DNA of 64,000 nt from Rhodanobacteraceae bacterium (GCA_024234055.1 JACKOW010000009.1:62001-126000); one strand, 5' to 3'; shown: positions 9,656 to 18,355, counted from the first letter of the stretch. A program made the numbers and translations. The notes: generated from the sequence alone by a model not told the origin.

Positions 9656-9765
9656 AGTCGTAGCCTCAGGCGAACAGACCCACAGTATAGGCCCGCCGGC
9701 GTGGAGGCTTTGATCGAGGCCGACGCGGCCCTTCCCCATCGGCGTGCATTGGCTATGATCAAGGC

Positions 9766-10533
9766 ATGAAGATCGCCTCGTGGAACGTCAATTCGCTGAA
9801 AGTGCGTCTGCCGCACCTGATGGACTGGCTGGACAGCGCCCAGCCGGACGTCGTGGCCCTGCAGGAAATCAAAATGGTCGACGATGATTTCCCGCACGAG
9901 GCCATCGAAGGCGCCGGTTACCGCGCGCTCGTAAGCGGCCAGAAGACCTACAACGGCGTGGCCCTGCTCACCCGCACCAAGGCTGCAGATCCGATCTACG
10001 ACATTCCCGGATTCGATGACCCGCAGCGACGGGTGCTGGCGGCCACCGTCGGCGATATCCGCGTGATCGACCTCTACGTGGTCAACGGCCAGGAAGTGGG
10101 CAGCGAGAAATACGCCTACAAGCTGGCCTGGCTGGCCGCCCTGCGCGACTGGCTGGCCGATGAGATCAAGCGCCATCCGCAGCTGGTGGTGCTCGGCGAC
10201 TTCAACATCGCCCCGGACGATCGCGATGTCCACGATCCCGTTGCCTGGCACGAGAAGATTCTCTGTTCCAGCGCCGAGCGTGCCGCACTGGGCGAGTTGC
10301 AGAAGCTGGGATTGAGCGACAGCTACCGTTTGTTCAACGAGGAGGGCGGCCAGTTCTCCTGGTGGGATTACCGCCAGGCCGGATTCCGCCGTAACCTCGG
10401 CCTGCGCATCGATCTCGTGCTGGTCTCCGATGCGCTGCGCGAACGTGCGCACGCTGCCGGCATCGATCGCGAGCCGCGCAGCTGGGAGCGGCCCTCCGAC
10501 CACGCACCGGTATGGGTGGAACTGCAGCCGTGA
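9766..10533 (+). CDS. xthA: Exodeoxyribonuclease III (AP endonuclease)
   Basis: A 255-residue EEP-fold nuclease of normal family length. Visible active-site blocks are the N-terminal SWNVNSLKVRLPH, the metal ligand in LQEIKMVDDDFP, GDFNIAPDDRDV, the RNLGLRIDLVLVS segment and the C-terminal SDHAPVWVEL catalytic histidine. The enzyme cleaves at abasic sites and degrades DNA 3'-5' in base-excision repair. The 3' end overlaps the UPF0149 gene, which suggests coupled translation. Confidence 0.93.
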   Translation: MKIASWNVNSLKVRLPHLMDWLDSAQPDVVALQEIKMVDDDFPHEAIEGAGYRALVSGQKTYNGVALLTRTKAADPIYDIPGFDDPQRRVLAATVGDIRVIDLYVVNGQEVGSEKYAYKLAWLAALRDWLADEIKRHPQLVVLGDFNIAPDDRDVHDPVAWHEKILCSSAERAALGELQKLGLSDSYRLFNEEGGQFSWWDYRQAGFRRNLGLRIDLVLVSDALRERAHAAGIDREPRSWERPSDHAPVWVELQP

Positions 10534-11156
10534 AGCCGGCTGAACCCGCGCTGCTGCTGGACGAACAGGACTTCGAGGAAATTGATCGCCTGCTGGAATC
10601 GCTGGGTGCCGACGATGGACTGCGCCTGGATGGCGCCCAGGCTTTGCTGACCGCCCTGGTCGTCGGCCCACAGCCGATCGGACCCGAGGAATGGCTGCCG
10701 GTGATCCTCGGCGGCGAGCCCCTGGGCGCGCCCTCGCCGCGATTGCAGCGCCTGCTCGACCTGCTGCTGCGACTGATGAATGCCATTGAGCACGGTCTGG
10801 AGCTGCACAGCTACGACCCGGTATTCGCCGAACACGACACCGATGCCGGCGAGCGCGCTGTCGATGCTGGCGGTTGGTGCGAAGGATTCAGTCTGGGCGT
10901 GGATCTGAACGCCGAAATCTGGGAGCTGCGCATGCAGGAAGATCGCAGCCTCCTCGACCTGCTCGCCCCCATCGTGGCCCTGGGCGTGGACGACGGCGTA
11001 TTCGCCGAGATCCGCAACCCGGAAATGGCCCCCCTGTCCGAACGCGAGCGCGATCTGGTCGTCGCCCAACTGGCCAGCGTACTGCTCGATATCCGCCAGT
11101 ACTGGCAAGAACACCCGCCCGAAACCAGCCCGCCGCCGGGCGCGACACTGCACTGA
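10530..11156 (+). CDS. UPF0149 (YgfB/YecA-like) family protein
   Basis: About 208 residues from a GTG at 10530 that overlaps the xthA stop by 4 bp. An ATG at 10512 would give a 22-bp overlap, and the GTG has the better-placed purine tract. The N-terminal part (LDEQDFEEIDRLLESLGADDG, then LDGAQALLTALVVGPQPIGPEEWLP) is the characteristic all-helical YecA/UPF0149 domain. The C-terminal metal-binding SEC-C motif found in some YecA members is absent. Function in the family is poorly defined. The link to xthA is only positional. Confidence 0.8.
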   Translation: MKPAEPALLLDEQDFEEIDRLLESLGADDGLRLDGAQALLTALVVGPQPIGPEEWLPVILGGEPLGAPSPRLQRLLDLLLRLMNAIEHGLELHSYDPVFAEHDTDAGERAVDAGGWCEGFSLGVDLNAEIWELRMQEDRSLLDLLAPIVALGVDDGVFAEIRNPEMAPLSERERDLVVAQLASVLLDIRQYWQEHPPETSPPPGATLH

Positions 11157-11647
11157 CTGGACCTCCACACCCCACCTGTGGGAGCGGACTCCGTCCGCGA
11201 ACGTAGGCGACCTCGCGTCGCGACCGCCATTCCGCATGCCCCGGCGAAAACCGGGAACCGACGCGGTGCGCGGCCAGAAGCAGGACGCAGAGAACGCGAA
11301 GGAAAAGCAGAGAGAACGCGGAGAAAAGCGGGATCGGTCAAATCCGGATTCTCTCTGCGTTCTCCGCGGTTCTCCGCGTTGAAGCTCTTGCTGGCGGTTT
11401 GCGCCGTTGTACCAGAGCCTGCAAGCGCCGACCAACGGGTCGCGACACCAGGTCGCTCCTACGAGGGTTTCCCGAAACCACCCACTTTGCGGCAGAATCC
11501 ACCCCCCGATCGCCGCCAAGCGAGCACGAGCATGTCTCGTGCAGGGCAGAACGCCGCGCAGCTATGCTGCGGGGCCGGTGAGATCAAAGCTGTTCCCCTT
11601 GCTGGCTTCATCAAGCAGGAAATTGCCGGTTGCGATGAAATGAAAAA
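11157..11647. repeat. Intergenic region with large imperfect hairpin repeat
   Basis: No gene is supported. At 11285-11391 the left arm is rich in GAACGC/GCAGAGA and the right arm in TCTCTGCGTTCTCCGCG. Together they would form a ~45-bp imperfect stem. Two further copies lie at 45620-45732 and 45934-46047. Fragments of the 'ggtcgcgac / ctcctacgag' dispersed repeat are also present near 11430-11465, before the tRNA. Confidence 0.75.
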
Positions 11648-11716
<69 letters not shown>

Positions 11717-11723
<7 letters not shown>

Positions 11724-12010
11724 TTCCTCGGTTCCAACCGACTCTCCTTGCCAGCCCGAAAGCGCGACGAGTGCGCACGGCTGCGGGTTCCTGCGGGTCA
11801 GCGCGTGGACCTCGCTTCTTGCCGTCGAGGGCCCAAAAGCCCTAAATGTGCTCTCTACCCCACCCCCACTCTCTGTCCCCCTGGACCCCAGAGAGCCAAG
11901 AACCAATCGACGGTTTTTGCAACATGAGCTAGATCAGTCACTTACGCTTGGTTCAAAAGGGCGAGTTGGACGGCAGACGTAGTTGGCAGTTTGGTGTCAA
12001 ATTGCGGCGA
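11717..12010. repeat. Direct repeat, left copy (294 bp) starting in the tRNA 3' end
   Basis: It aligns without gaps to 19808-20101 (constant offset 8091) with about 13 mismatches, clustered in the last 80 bp. It begins with CCCACCATTCCTCGG, of which CCCACCA belongs to the tRNA acceptor end. A tRNA-anchored direct repeat bounding accessory genes is the expected structure of attL for an integrative element. The shared stretch is much longer than a usual att core. Confidence 0.9.
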
Positions 12011-12278
12011 TAGGCGGGCGAAAAACCGCTCGGAAGCCGCCTGTATCGCGGCTGGTGAAAGTCAAACTGGGGGACTTCGCATTTGCTGGCACAACGCAAC
12101 AGATGTCGATCGCGCTCTGACCCAACTCGCAGCGGACCTGTCATTTCACATGTGTGAGGTCTGCGCGGCGCCAGGAGAATTGGTTCGGTCACAACGCAAT
12201 GGATTGCTGGTGCTGTGCCCAGCACACCGGGAAGGCGCCCCTTCAAATCAAACTGATCGCGACGGCCAAACATCATGA
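11991..12278 (+). CDS. Small protein or gene fragment with C-terminal CxxC...CxxH finger
   Basis: The start is uncertain (TTG at 11991 lies in the repeat) and the N-terminal half looks like non-coding sequence read in frame. The C-terminal half, CEVCAAPGELVRSQRNG then LLVLCPAHRE, has a spaced Cys-Cys/Cys-His set typical of small zinc ribbons at the ends of bacterial proteins. The stop overlaps the ATG of the leucine-rich gene as ATGA at 12275-12278, which suggests translational coupling. It may be the remnant of a longer gene cut by the island boundary. Moderate to low confidence. Confidence 0.35.
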   Translation: MVSNCGDRRAKNRSEAACIAAGESQTGGLRICWHNATDVDRALTQLAADLSFHMCEVCAAPGELVRSQRNGLLVLCPAHREGAPSNQTDRDGQTS

Positions 12279-13273
12279 GAACCCATCGAATCGACAGCCC
12301 GGCGGAGATCGACGCGCAGGAAATTGCGCGGCACATCGCGGCCGGTACGCGCGTGATCGTCCAGTTCGCACGCACCGGTTACACCGCGCAGCAACTGGAT
12401 ACGTTGAATGAACTGGCCAGACAGCACGGGCGCGACCTCACGATCCGCTTTTACGGTCATTACAACGGGGATTTCGATGCGTCGGCTCTGCAGCACCTGC
12501 CGGATGCGCAGTGCGTCACCATGGATTGCCTCACCAAAGCAAGCAACCTCGACGCACTATCCCAACTGCACAACCTCAAGGAACTGCGCCTCGGCGTGTT
12601 TGAGCTCGACAACGCGGACATCCTGAAGACCATCAACCTTGGCTCGCTCGAAGCGTTGATGCTGGGCGAAACGAAGAACTGCCGAATCGATCTTGCCGCA
12701 TTGGCCGCGTGCGGTCGGCTGCAGCGCTTGGACACCGTTGGACACACCCGAAACATCGCGTCTATCTGCCAGCTTCCGTCGCTGCAGGCACTCGGGCTCG
12801 TGGCGTTCCGGAAAAGCGAGGAGCTGGATTTCGTCAGCGCCGTGCCGAACCTGACAACGCTGCACCTGGGGTTTGGCGGACGCGCCTCGATCGCCGAATT
12901 GACCGCGCCGCGGCTGCAAAGGCTCGAGGTCCTTCGGGTTCAGGGACTAGCCGACCTCGGTGATCTCGGACGTTTCGCCGAACTTCAGAGCGTGCAGATC
13001 GAGGACCAGATCCGGCTTGCGCAAATCGAGCTGGGAGCGAATCCGAAGCTCGCGGAGATCGTCGTGATCAACTGCAAGACGCTGGCACGAATCCAGGGAC
13101 TGGCCGATCTGCCGCGCTTGTCCACTCTGCGCATCCATCGAAGCGGACTCGAATACGCCACGTTCATCGATGGCCGACTGCCGCCGCAACTCCGATCCCT
13201 GGCGTTCTACACCGGCAAACAGAAGCGCGATGGTGAGATCAAGGCGGATCTTGCGGCGCGCGGATATCACTGA
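12275..13273 (+). CDS. Leucine-rich-repeat-like protein, island cargo
   Basis: 332 residues with no signal peptide or membrane segment. From about residue 60 onward there are irregular leucine-rich units, for example LHNLKELRLGVFELDNADIL, LPSLQALGLVAF, VPNLTTLHLGFGG and LPRLSTLRIHRSGLEY. This is consistent with a curved LRR binding surface. It is followed after 65 bp by an ADP-ribosylglycohydrolase on the same strand, and a short reading frame with a zinc-finger-like end overlaps its start. LRR proteins bind proteins or other ligands. A sensor or substrate-binding role for this module is inference. Confidence 0.72.
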   Translation: MRTHRIDSPAEIDAQEIARHIAAGTRVIVQFARTGYTAQQLDTLNELARQHGRDLTIRFYGHYNGDFDASALQHLPDAQCVTMDCLTKASNLDALSQLHNLKELRLGVFELDNADILKTINLGSLEALMLGETKNCRIDLAALAACGRLQRLDTVGHTRNIASICQLPSLQALGLVAFRKSEELDFVSAVPNLTTLHLGFGGRASIAELTAPRLQRLEVLRVQGLADLGDLGRFAELQSVQIEDQIRLAQIELGANPKLAEIVVINCKTLARIQGLADLPRLSTLRIHRSGLEYATFIDGRLPPQLRSLAFYTGKQKRDGEIKADLAARGYH

Positions 13274-13338
13274 TTCGGTGCGGAACGCTCGACAACAGCA
13301 ATCGGTAACCGACCGTTGATGCCAACCGAAGGAAGTAC

Positions 13339-14361
13339 ATGAACGCAACGACGGGAAGAGACCGCAGTTTCATCGCCGCCGGCCTCTATGGCCTACTGAT
13401 CGGTGACGCCCTTGGCGTGCCCTACGAGTTCCGCGACTCATCGAGCATTCCGCCGCCAGATCAGATCGAATTCGAGCCCCCCGCGGGATTCCGCCGGAGC
13501 CATCCGGGCGTAGCGCCCGGCACTTGGTCAGACGATGGTTCGCAAGCGCTGTGCCTGTTCGAGTCACTGATCGAGCATCCACGGCTTGATCTCGTCGATT
13601 TCGCCGATCGCCTTGTGCGCTGGCACGATCATGCTCATCTGCAAGCAGGCGGCCGCGTGTTTGACGTCGGCATCCAGACCTACCACGCCCTTGCGCGCAT
13701 CAAAGCCGGCAACCCACCGCACTTATCCGGCGGTCATAGCGAGCGCGTGAACGGCAACGGCTCACTGATGCGCGTGCTGCCGATCGCACTGCTGCACGAC
13801 CCGAATCGAAGCACCGATTTCGACCTCATCGACAAAGCCATGCGTCAGAGCCTGCCCACGCACGCGCACCCGCGATCGCAACTCTGCTGTGCGCAGCTGG
13901 TGCTATGGGCCGACGGCCTGCGGCAGAAGTTGCACGAAGACGAAGCCTGGGACCGCGCCGCCGAGATCCTCACGCGATTCGCATCGGGCGCCGACGGCGC
14001 AAGCGACTATTCGAGCTTCCGCACCGACCTGGCTGCCGAGCGTCAGCTCGTACTCATTCCTGATCCCGGCTACCTTCCCCATGGCTCCGGTTACGTGCTC
14101 GATAGCCTGTGGTCAGCGCGCTGGGCGCTGCGGGGGCGGCCGTATGAAGCTGTCGTTCGGGCCGCCATTCAGCTTGGTGACGACACTGATACCACTTCGG
14201 CCATTGCGGGCGGATTGGCGGGGATTCGGGACGGACTGGTTGCGGTTCCTCAGCGCTGGCTCGATGGGCTCTCGGGCAGATCGATGGTTGAAGGCTTGAT
14301 TGACCTGGTCCTCAAACTATCGCCTGTGCCGACAGCCCGCGATACGTCAACGGAAGAGTAG
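13339..14361 (+). CDS. ADP-ribosylglycohydrolase (DraG/ARH family)
   Basis: 340 residues covering the all-helical ARH fold. The N-terminal AAGLYGLLIGDALGVPYEF, the metal-binding block TWSDDGSQALCLFESL and the C-terminal GDDTDTTSAIAGGLAGI match the two Mg-coordinating motifs of the family. These enzymes remove ADP-ribose from Arg, from other residues or from nucleic acids. The island position beside a Thg1-like polymerase and a kinase makes a role in reversing or controlling ADP-ribosylation during stress or conflict plausible, but the substrate is unknown. The start at 13339 is preceded by a GAAGGA purine tract. Confidence 0.88.
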   Translation: MNATTGRDRSFIAAGLYGLLIGDALGVPYEFRDSSSIPPPDQIEFEPPAGFRRSHPGVAPGTWSDDGSQALCLFESLIEHPRLDLVDFADRLVRWHDHAHLQAGGRVFDVGIQTYHALARIKAGNPPHLSGGHSERVNGNGSLMRVLPIALLHDPNRSTDFDLIDKAMRQSLPTHAHPRSQLCCAQLVLWADGLRQKLHEDEAWDRAAEILTRFASGADGASDYSSFRTDLAAERQLVLIPDPGYLPHGSGYVLDSLWSARWALRGRPYEAVVRAAIQLGDDTDTTSAIAGGLAGIRDGLVAVPQRWLDGLSGRSMVEGLIDLVLKLSPVPTARDTSTEE

Positions 14362-14796
14362 TCTCGAAAGCCCCAGATCTCGAAACGTCAAAAATTGCTT
14401 GGGTCTGAGACAAAGCAAGCCGCTGGCGTCTCCTGTCGCCGAGGATTTCGGCGCCCACGTAGCCCAGATCTCGCAACTGTGGCAGCGCATCGACCCAGCC
14501 AGCCCTTGGGCGCTGGCAAAATTCGACAGTCGCGGGGCCGTGGGACCAACGCCGAACGCAAGCGACACGACACTTCGCCGAACTGCTGGAGAGCTTCGAT
14601 CCGAAGTACCCATCGCTGTGTCTCGCGCGATTGGCACAAGGACAGCAGCTTGACGCCCTGGCGCCGGAGGCCCTGGATGCTTGGGCCAACCAGGAATGGG
14701 TGGATCCGAACTGGTGAGCTTCCTGGCAGCGCACGAACCGCCGCCGATTCCGTATTGACGAGTTCAAACGTCGTCGATGAAGGCGCGACCATGGCG
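14362..14796 (+). other. Gap between convergent gene blocks with a probable coding remnant
   Basis: No intact gene. On the + strand the frame ending with the TGA at 14715 reads as protein-like over its last 45 codons (FAELLESFDPKYPSLCLARL ... NQEWVDPNW). Its upstream part appears to continue in another frame (QLWQRIDPASPWALAKF near 14470-14520). This looks like the 3' end of a decayed gene with a frameshift. Product not recognised. Confidence 0.35.
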
Positions 14797-15003
14797 TCAA
14801 CCTGCCTGACTGGTCAGCGCCCTCGTTGCGTTCTTGAGGCAGGCTTCTTCGAAGGACTCGACGTCATCGAGGCGGTAGCGCACTTTCCCCGGTAGTTTGA
14901 GGAACTTGGGCCCAATTCCGTTGGAGCGCCAGCGTTCGAGTGAAGCCTCGGCGACCTGCCAACGTGCAGCGAGTTGCGCCTGGCTGATGTGCACTACTTC
15001 CAT
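14797..15003 (-). CDS. AlpA-like helix-turn-helix DNA-binding protein
   Basis: 68 residues from the ATG at 15003, which is preceded by a strong GGAGG ribosome-binding site. The sequence ISQAQLAARWQVAEASLERWRSNG followed by GPKFLKL and VRYRLDDVESF is the MerR-like winged HTH of the AlpA/excisionase-like family (helix_turn_helix_17). Such proteins often regulate or excise integrated elements. It is the third gene in the minus-strand block after the kinase and Thg1-like genes, 116 bp past the latter. It could be the element's own excision factor or a local regulator. Confidence 0.7.
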   Translation of the reverse strand: MEVVHISQAQLAARWQVAEASLERWRSNGIGPKFLKLPGKVRYRLDDVESFEEACLKNATRALTSQAG

Positions 15004-15119
15004 TTTGACTCCTCCGTTTGCCTTGGTGCGCATATGAAGGCGCTGTTTCGCTTTCGTGCCAGGGCCCTTGCAGGAGGCCAGCGACATGGCTGCAGGGCAA
15101 ATGGATGAGGACGTGCGTC

Positions 15120-15926
15120 TTAAATGGTTGCCACGGGTACCAAAGGGATTGAGGCGGGTTGCCCTGCGTCTGCGATCATCGACCGTGCGACGAACTCCTC
15201 AAATTGCTCCTTCATCGGTAATTCCAAGTTCGGTCTGAGCCGGCGTCTGGTGGCCGTGGTCACCTCGCCGGTGAGCGGGTTACGTCCCTCAACCTCGACC
15301 ACTTCCCAACTGACACCCACGCCGCGTTTCTGCCAACTCGGCAGGTCATTGAAATTGACGCCGGCCTGAAACAGAAACTCATTTTTCGCTGCGGTGGTCA
15401 GTCCGCGCAGGCGTTGGGTCGCGGCGGTGGCGGATTCGCCGGATTTGCGCAGGAGCCAATAGCAGTGACTGTTGAGGGCATTGCGCGCGGCGTCTTCCTG
15501 GCGCCAGCGGAAATAGTCAAGCACATCGCGCTCGGCCGGCAATTGCGAGATGCGGCAGTCGAATGCCGCCGGCGCGCCCAGTTGCGAGGTGAACATCGCG
15601 CTGGCCTCGCCCGCCAGGATGGAGTTGAGCTTGCGCAGCTTGCGTCCGAAGGTATCGTCGTCACGACTCAGCAGAATCGAAATCTCGTCGCTCTGGGTGT
15701 ACCCGAACAACGCGCGAAATCCACAATCCATGACGTGTGTGGTCGTTGCCACCATGTAGTCACGGAAGCGCTCGTCGTAGGGCGCCTCGAACGGCTGCAA
15801 CTCTCGCGTCAGGCGGGTGAATCCGCGCCCGTCGATGCGCGCAACCATGTGCAATCCGCGCAACACGCACAGATCGTTGGTGGTCTCGTAGACGCGCATT
15901 CGCTTGTCGAGGTCATCAAACTTCAT
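15120..15926 (-). CDS. Thg1-like protein (tRNA-His guanylyltransferase family, 3'-5' polymerase)
   Basis: 268 residues spanning the Thg1 catalytic domain. The first metal-binding motif is ARIDGRGFTRLT (Asp of RIDGRGF) and the second is YTQSDEISIL with adjacent Asp-Glu. Both match the palm-domain carboxylates of the family. Bacterial Thg1-like proteins mostly add nucleotides in the 3'-5' direction to repair truncated tRNA 5' ends rather than adding G-1 to tRNA-His. The ATG at 15926 overlaps the upstream kinase stop (ATGA), so the two are translationally coupled. The pairing with a kinase supports RNA end-processing plus templated repair. Substrates are unknown. Confidence 0.88.
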   Translation of the reverse strand: MKFDDLDKRMRVYETTNDLCVLRGLHMVARIDGRGFTRLTRELQPFEAPYDERFRDYMVATTTHVMDCGFRALFGYTQSDEISILLSRDDDTFGRKLRKLNSILAGEASAMFTSQLGAPAAFDCRISQLPAERDVLDYFRWRQEDAARNALNSHCYWLLRKSGESATAATQRLRGLTTAAKNEFLFQAGVNFNDLPSWQKRGVGVSWEVVEVEGRNPLTGEVTTATRRRLRPNLELPMKEQFEEFVARSMIADAGQPASIPLVPVATI

Positions 15927-16366
15927 GGTTCTTCCTTGGTCTCAAATCCGCCGATGGCGGCGATCGATACGGTGACCAGTCGATCCCAGCCTTCACCCAA
16001 TGACGGGATTTCCAGCTTTCCCGACGTGCCGCGGATCGCAATCTCCGGTACACGCGTGTGTTCGGCGCGGCTTGCGTTTCGCGCCACGGCATCGTCGACG
16101 GTTGACTGGAAGTAGTAAAGCGCAACCGACTCGTACCCTGCGGCGCGCGCAAGCGACAAGTACCTCAGCCGCTGGCCACGGGTGGGGTTGGTGTTGTCGA
16201 CCACGATGGGCGCTTTCGCGGCAAGGCACGCATACAAGACAATGTCCTCGCGTTTGCGCGTCCGCAGCATGTCGAGGTTTATGCGAACGTGCGACTCGTA
16301 CCATCGTTCCCGAGCAAAACTGCTCTTGCCGGAGGCCTGGATGCCGCAAAGGACGATCATCTCCAA
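15923..16366 (-). CDS. P-loop kinase, polynucleotide-kinase-like
   Basis: 147 residues with Walker A GIQASGKSSFAR near the N-terminus, a central VDNTNPTRGQRLRY segment and a lid-like RNASRAEHTRVPEIAI region. This is typical of AAA_33/PNK-type kinases that phosphorylate nucleic-acid 5' ends or small molecules. TTG at 16366 has a well-spaced AGGAG. The in-frame ATG at 16360 is the alternative. It overlaps the Thg1-like gene by 4 bp, so the kinase may prepare a 5'-phosphate for the polymerase partner (inference). It lacks a phosphatase or ligase domain. Confidence 0.8.
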   Translation of the reverse strand: MEMIVLCGIQASGKSSFARERWYESHVRINLDMLRTRKREDIVLYACLAAKAPIVVDNTNPTRGQRLRYLSLARAAGYESVALYYFQSTVDDAVARNASRAEHTRVPEIAIRGTSGKLEIPSLGEGWDRLVTVSIAAIGGFETKEEP

Positions 16367-16448
16367 GGGTTGTCTCCTGTGGCCTGCGCGAGAGCGCGAT
16401 CATGATCCGAATGGGCAGAAAGGTGACCTGCCAGGGATAGTCGCCGCA

Positions 16449-17780
16449 CTACTTTCGCCGTCCCAGCAAGTCGGAGCGACCAACGACCACTCGTTCCGCC
16501 TTGACCGGCGACGGATCGGAGATGTTGTCGAAGGCGGTGCTCAGGTCTGGAGCAGGCAAGGAATAGACGCGCCGGTCGTGAAGACCGTCGATGCCCTGGC
16601 GCCAGGCAAGCAGCATTCGCTTGCCGATGTCGTGAAAGCCTGCATGCGTGCTCATTGCATCGCGAACCTGGGGGGCGATGTCGGACATCGCATCGGCGAT
16701 CTGACGGATCAGGTTGATTTGATCACGCAGAGGCACGCCAAAAGTGGCGGTGATGAAGGTGCCCAGGTGCTTGCCCGGGTCCCACGTCTTCTTGCCCATG
16801 AATGAGATGCCGGGCGGGTTGTTCTGATAGGTCGGGTAAGCTGCCGTGGTGAGCACGTCAAACGCCGGTGCGAGGTGCACGTCGGTTTGATTGGTGTAGC
16901 GCAGCGCCAGATTCTTGGCGTGGCAGTCGGCATTGCGCAGTGCGTAGGTCAACAGCAACAGCGTCGCCATCTGGCGCAAAGTCTGAGGCCGCTGACGGAT
17001 CGGCACATGATCGCGCACGGCTTTGGCGATGCGTTCCCACGTCGTCTCGTACTTCGCCGACGGGCGCATTCCGAGCAGCGCGCAGAAATCTTCCAGGCCC
17101 CAATGGCGGGCGCCCTCTCCATCGACATCGAAGCGGTGAACGACCAGCGCCTGGCCATCCTGCGACACCTCGGTGACCGCGGCCGGCATCACCCGACGCA
17201 CCACCTGCATGCACAGATGCTCATTGAGCGACACGAAGGGCAACAGCCGCGATGAGCCTTTGATGATGTGCCGGTGGGTAAACAGCGTGGACTTCTTGAA
17301 GCGAGGTGCGCTGATCGCCTGAGCACTGCTATCGAGAAATTTGGGCACCACACCGGATACGCCACTGGTGGCGTGCTGGCGAACCAACTCGGCAAAGGCC
17401 TCTTCGGAATTGTCGCCCTGCAGCAGCGCCGCGACGTCGACCGGCTGTGATGGTTGGTCGATGTTCGCGCCAGGCGGTGCAACCTGGACGCGCCCGATCA
17501 TGTTGCGCCCGATGACCGACAGCAGCGCGATCGGACTGGCCCCAATGTGTGGGCCGAACTGCTCCTGCAACACCTGCAGCAGATAGCCTTCCGGCAGATT
17601 CATCTGGAAGATCGGGTGGAGAACGTCGTCCCAAAGATAAGGGTCGCGACGTACGCGCATGGTCAGCGACACGAAGTCGTCGAGGGCGGTGGCCTCGTGG
17701 TAGATCAACGAGCTCTTGAAGTCGCCGATGGCCTGTAGTTTGGCGACTTCGCGTCCCTGCACATAGACCGACAAACTCAC
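16449..17780 (-). CDS. hipA: HipA-family Ser/Thr kinase toxin
   Basis: 443 residues, normal HipA length. Visible elements are the Gly-rich loop GVVPKF, the ATP-anchoring Lys in HIIKGSS, the Glu in LNEHLCMQV and the catalytic loop NADCHAKNLAL at about residue 283. The metal-binding Asp is in LAPAFDVLTT. The start is GTG at 17780, overlapping the hipB stop (GTGA). E. coli HipA phosphorylates glutamyl-tRNA synthetase and causes growth arrest, and the target here is unknown. All core kinase residues appear present, so it is probably active. Regulation is expected through HipB at the operators upstream of hipB. Confidence 0.9.
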   Translation of the reverse strand: MSLSVYVQGREVAKLQAIGDFKSSLIYHEATALDDFVSLTMRVRRDPYLWDDVLHPIFQMNLPEGYLLQVLQEQFGPHIGASPIALLSVIGRNMIGRVQVAPPGANIDQPSQPVDVAALLQGDNSEEAFAELVRQHATSGVSGVVPKFLDSSAQAISAPRFKKSTLFTHRHIIKGSSRLLPFVSLNEHLCMQVVRRVMPAAVTEVSQDGQALVVHRFDVDGEGARHWGLEDFCALLGMRPSAKYETTWERIAKAVRDHVPIRQRPQTLRQMATLLLLTYALRNADCHAKNLALRYTNQTDVHLAPAFDVLTTAAYPTYQNNPPGISFMGKKTWDPGKHLGTFITATFGVPLRDQINLIRQIADAMSDIAPQVRDAMSTHAGFHDIGKRMLLAWRQGIDGLHDRRVYSLPAPDLSTAFDNISDPSPVKAERVVVGRSDLLGRRK

Positions 17781-18031
17781 GCTCCACTCCGTTCGCGCCG
17801 CAGTTCATCGAGGGAGCCCGCTGCGCCGATTTCGGCCAAGCTCAATTCCATGCCGAGCACCGCGAGCACGGACAACAGCTTTCGGGATCCGAATTCGGCG
17901 ACTTTGCCGCGCTCGAAGCGCGACAGCGACGCTTGGCTCAGGCCCGTACGCGCCGCCACTTCACCTTGCTGCAGGCCGAGTGCACGGCGCCTTTCCGCGA
18001 CGGAAGCGCCCAATTCCTGGAGGGTCTGCAT
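17777..18031 (-). CDS. hipB: HipB-like XRE-family antitoxin
   Basis: 84 residues with a lambda-repressor-type HTH (LGLQQGEVAARTGLSQASLSR, then FERGKVAEFGSRKLLSVL). It is the first gene of the hipBA operon and overlaps hipA by 4 bp. HipB proteins neutralise HipA and repress the operon by binding inverted repeats. Two such repeats lie immediately upstream of its start codon. Confidence 0.9.
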   Translation of the reverse strand: MQTLQELGASVAERRRALGLQQGEVAARTGLSQASLSRFERGKVAEFGSRKLLSVLAVLGMELSLAEIGAAGSLDELRRERSGA

Positions 18032-18088
18032 TTGCTATATACGGCAAGATTGTGGACTTGATGGGCATTGTTTGCCGTATGTGGCAAA
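18031..18088 (-). promoter_or_regulatory. Paired inverted-repeat operators of hipBA
   Basis: Two near-identical 18-bp sites occur at 18031-18048 (read on the minus strand CTTGCCGTATATAGCAAA) and 18071-18088 (TTTGCCGTATGTGGCAAA on the plus strand). Each is built on TTGCC/GGCAA-type half-sites. Their centres are 40 bp apart, close to four helical turns, as expected for cooperative HipB binding. The proximal site touches the hipB start codon, so binding should block the promoter or translation start region. Confidence 0.75.
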
Positions 18089-18355
18089 AATGCAAGTTGC
18101 GCCTGAACTCGCTGGATTGGCTCAGCGTATCCGCGACAGTCTCGTCAGTCGTGTCCGGTGTGAATCCTTCGACCCGCTCTTGGGCAACAAGAAACCTGTC
18201 CGGCCTAAGAAACCTCGGTGGATTTCGACACGAAGTTGGGTTCGGTGCCGATGGCCGCAGCGATGTTTTCGATGCGTCCGTTTTGCCAGACGTAGCACGG
18301 GGTCCGCGACCATCGTCATCAGTTCATTGCGGTCAGGCCTGAGCAACCGACGTGG

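Noticed and set aside
18122..18346. Small minus-strand gene upstream of hipBA
   Set aside because: The frame (starting MLRPDRNELMTMVADPVL) shows a better protein-like run in a second frame (NGRIENIAAAIGTEPNFVS), so it looks like decayed sequence. I could not assign a family.
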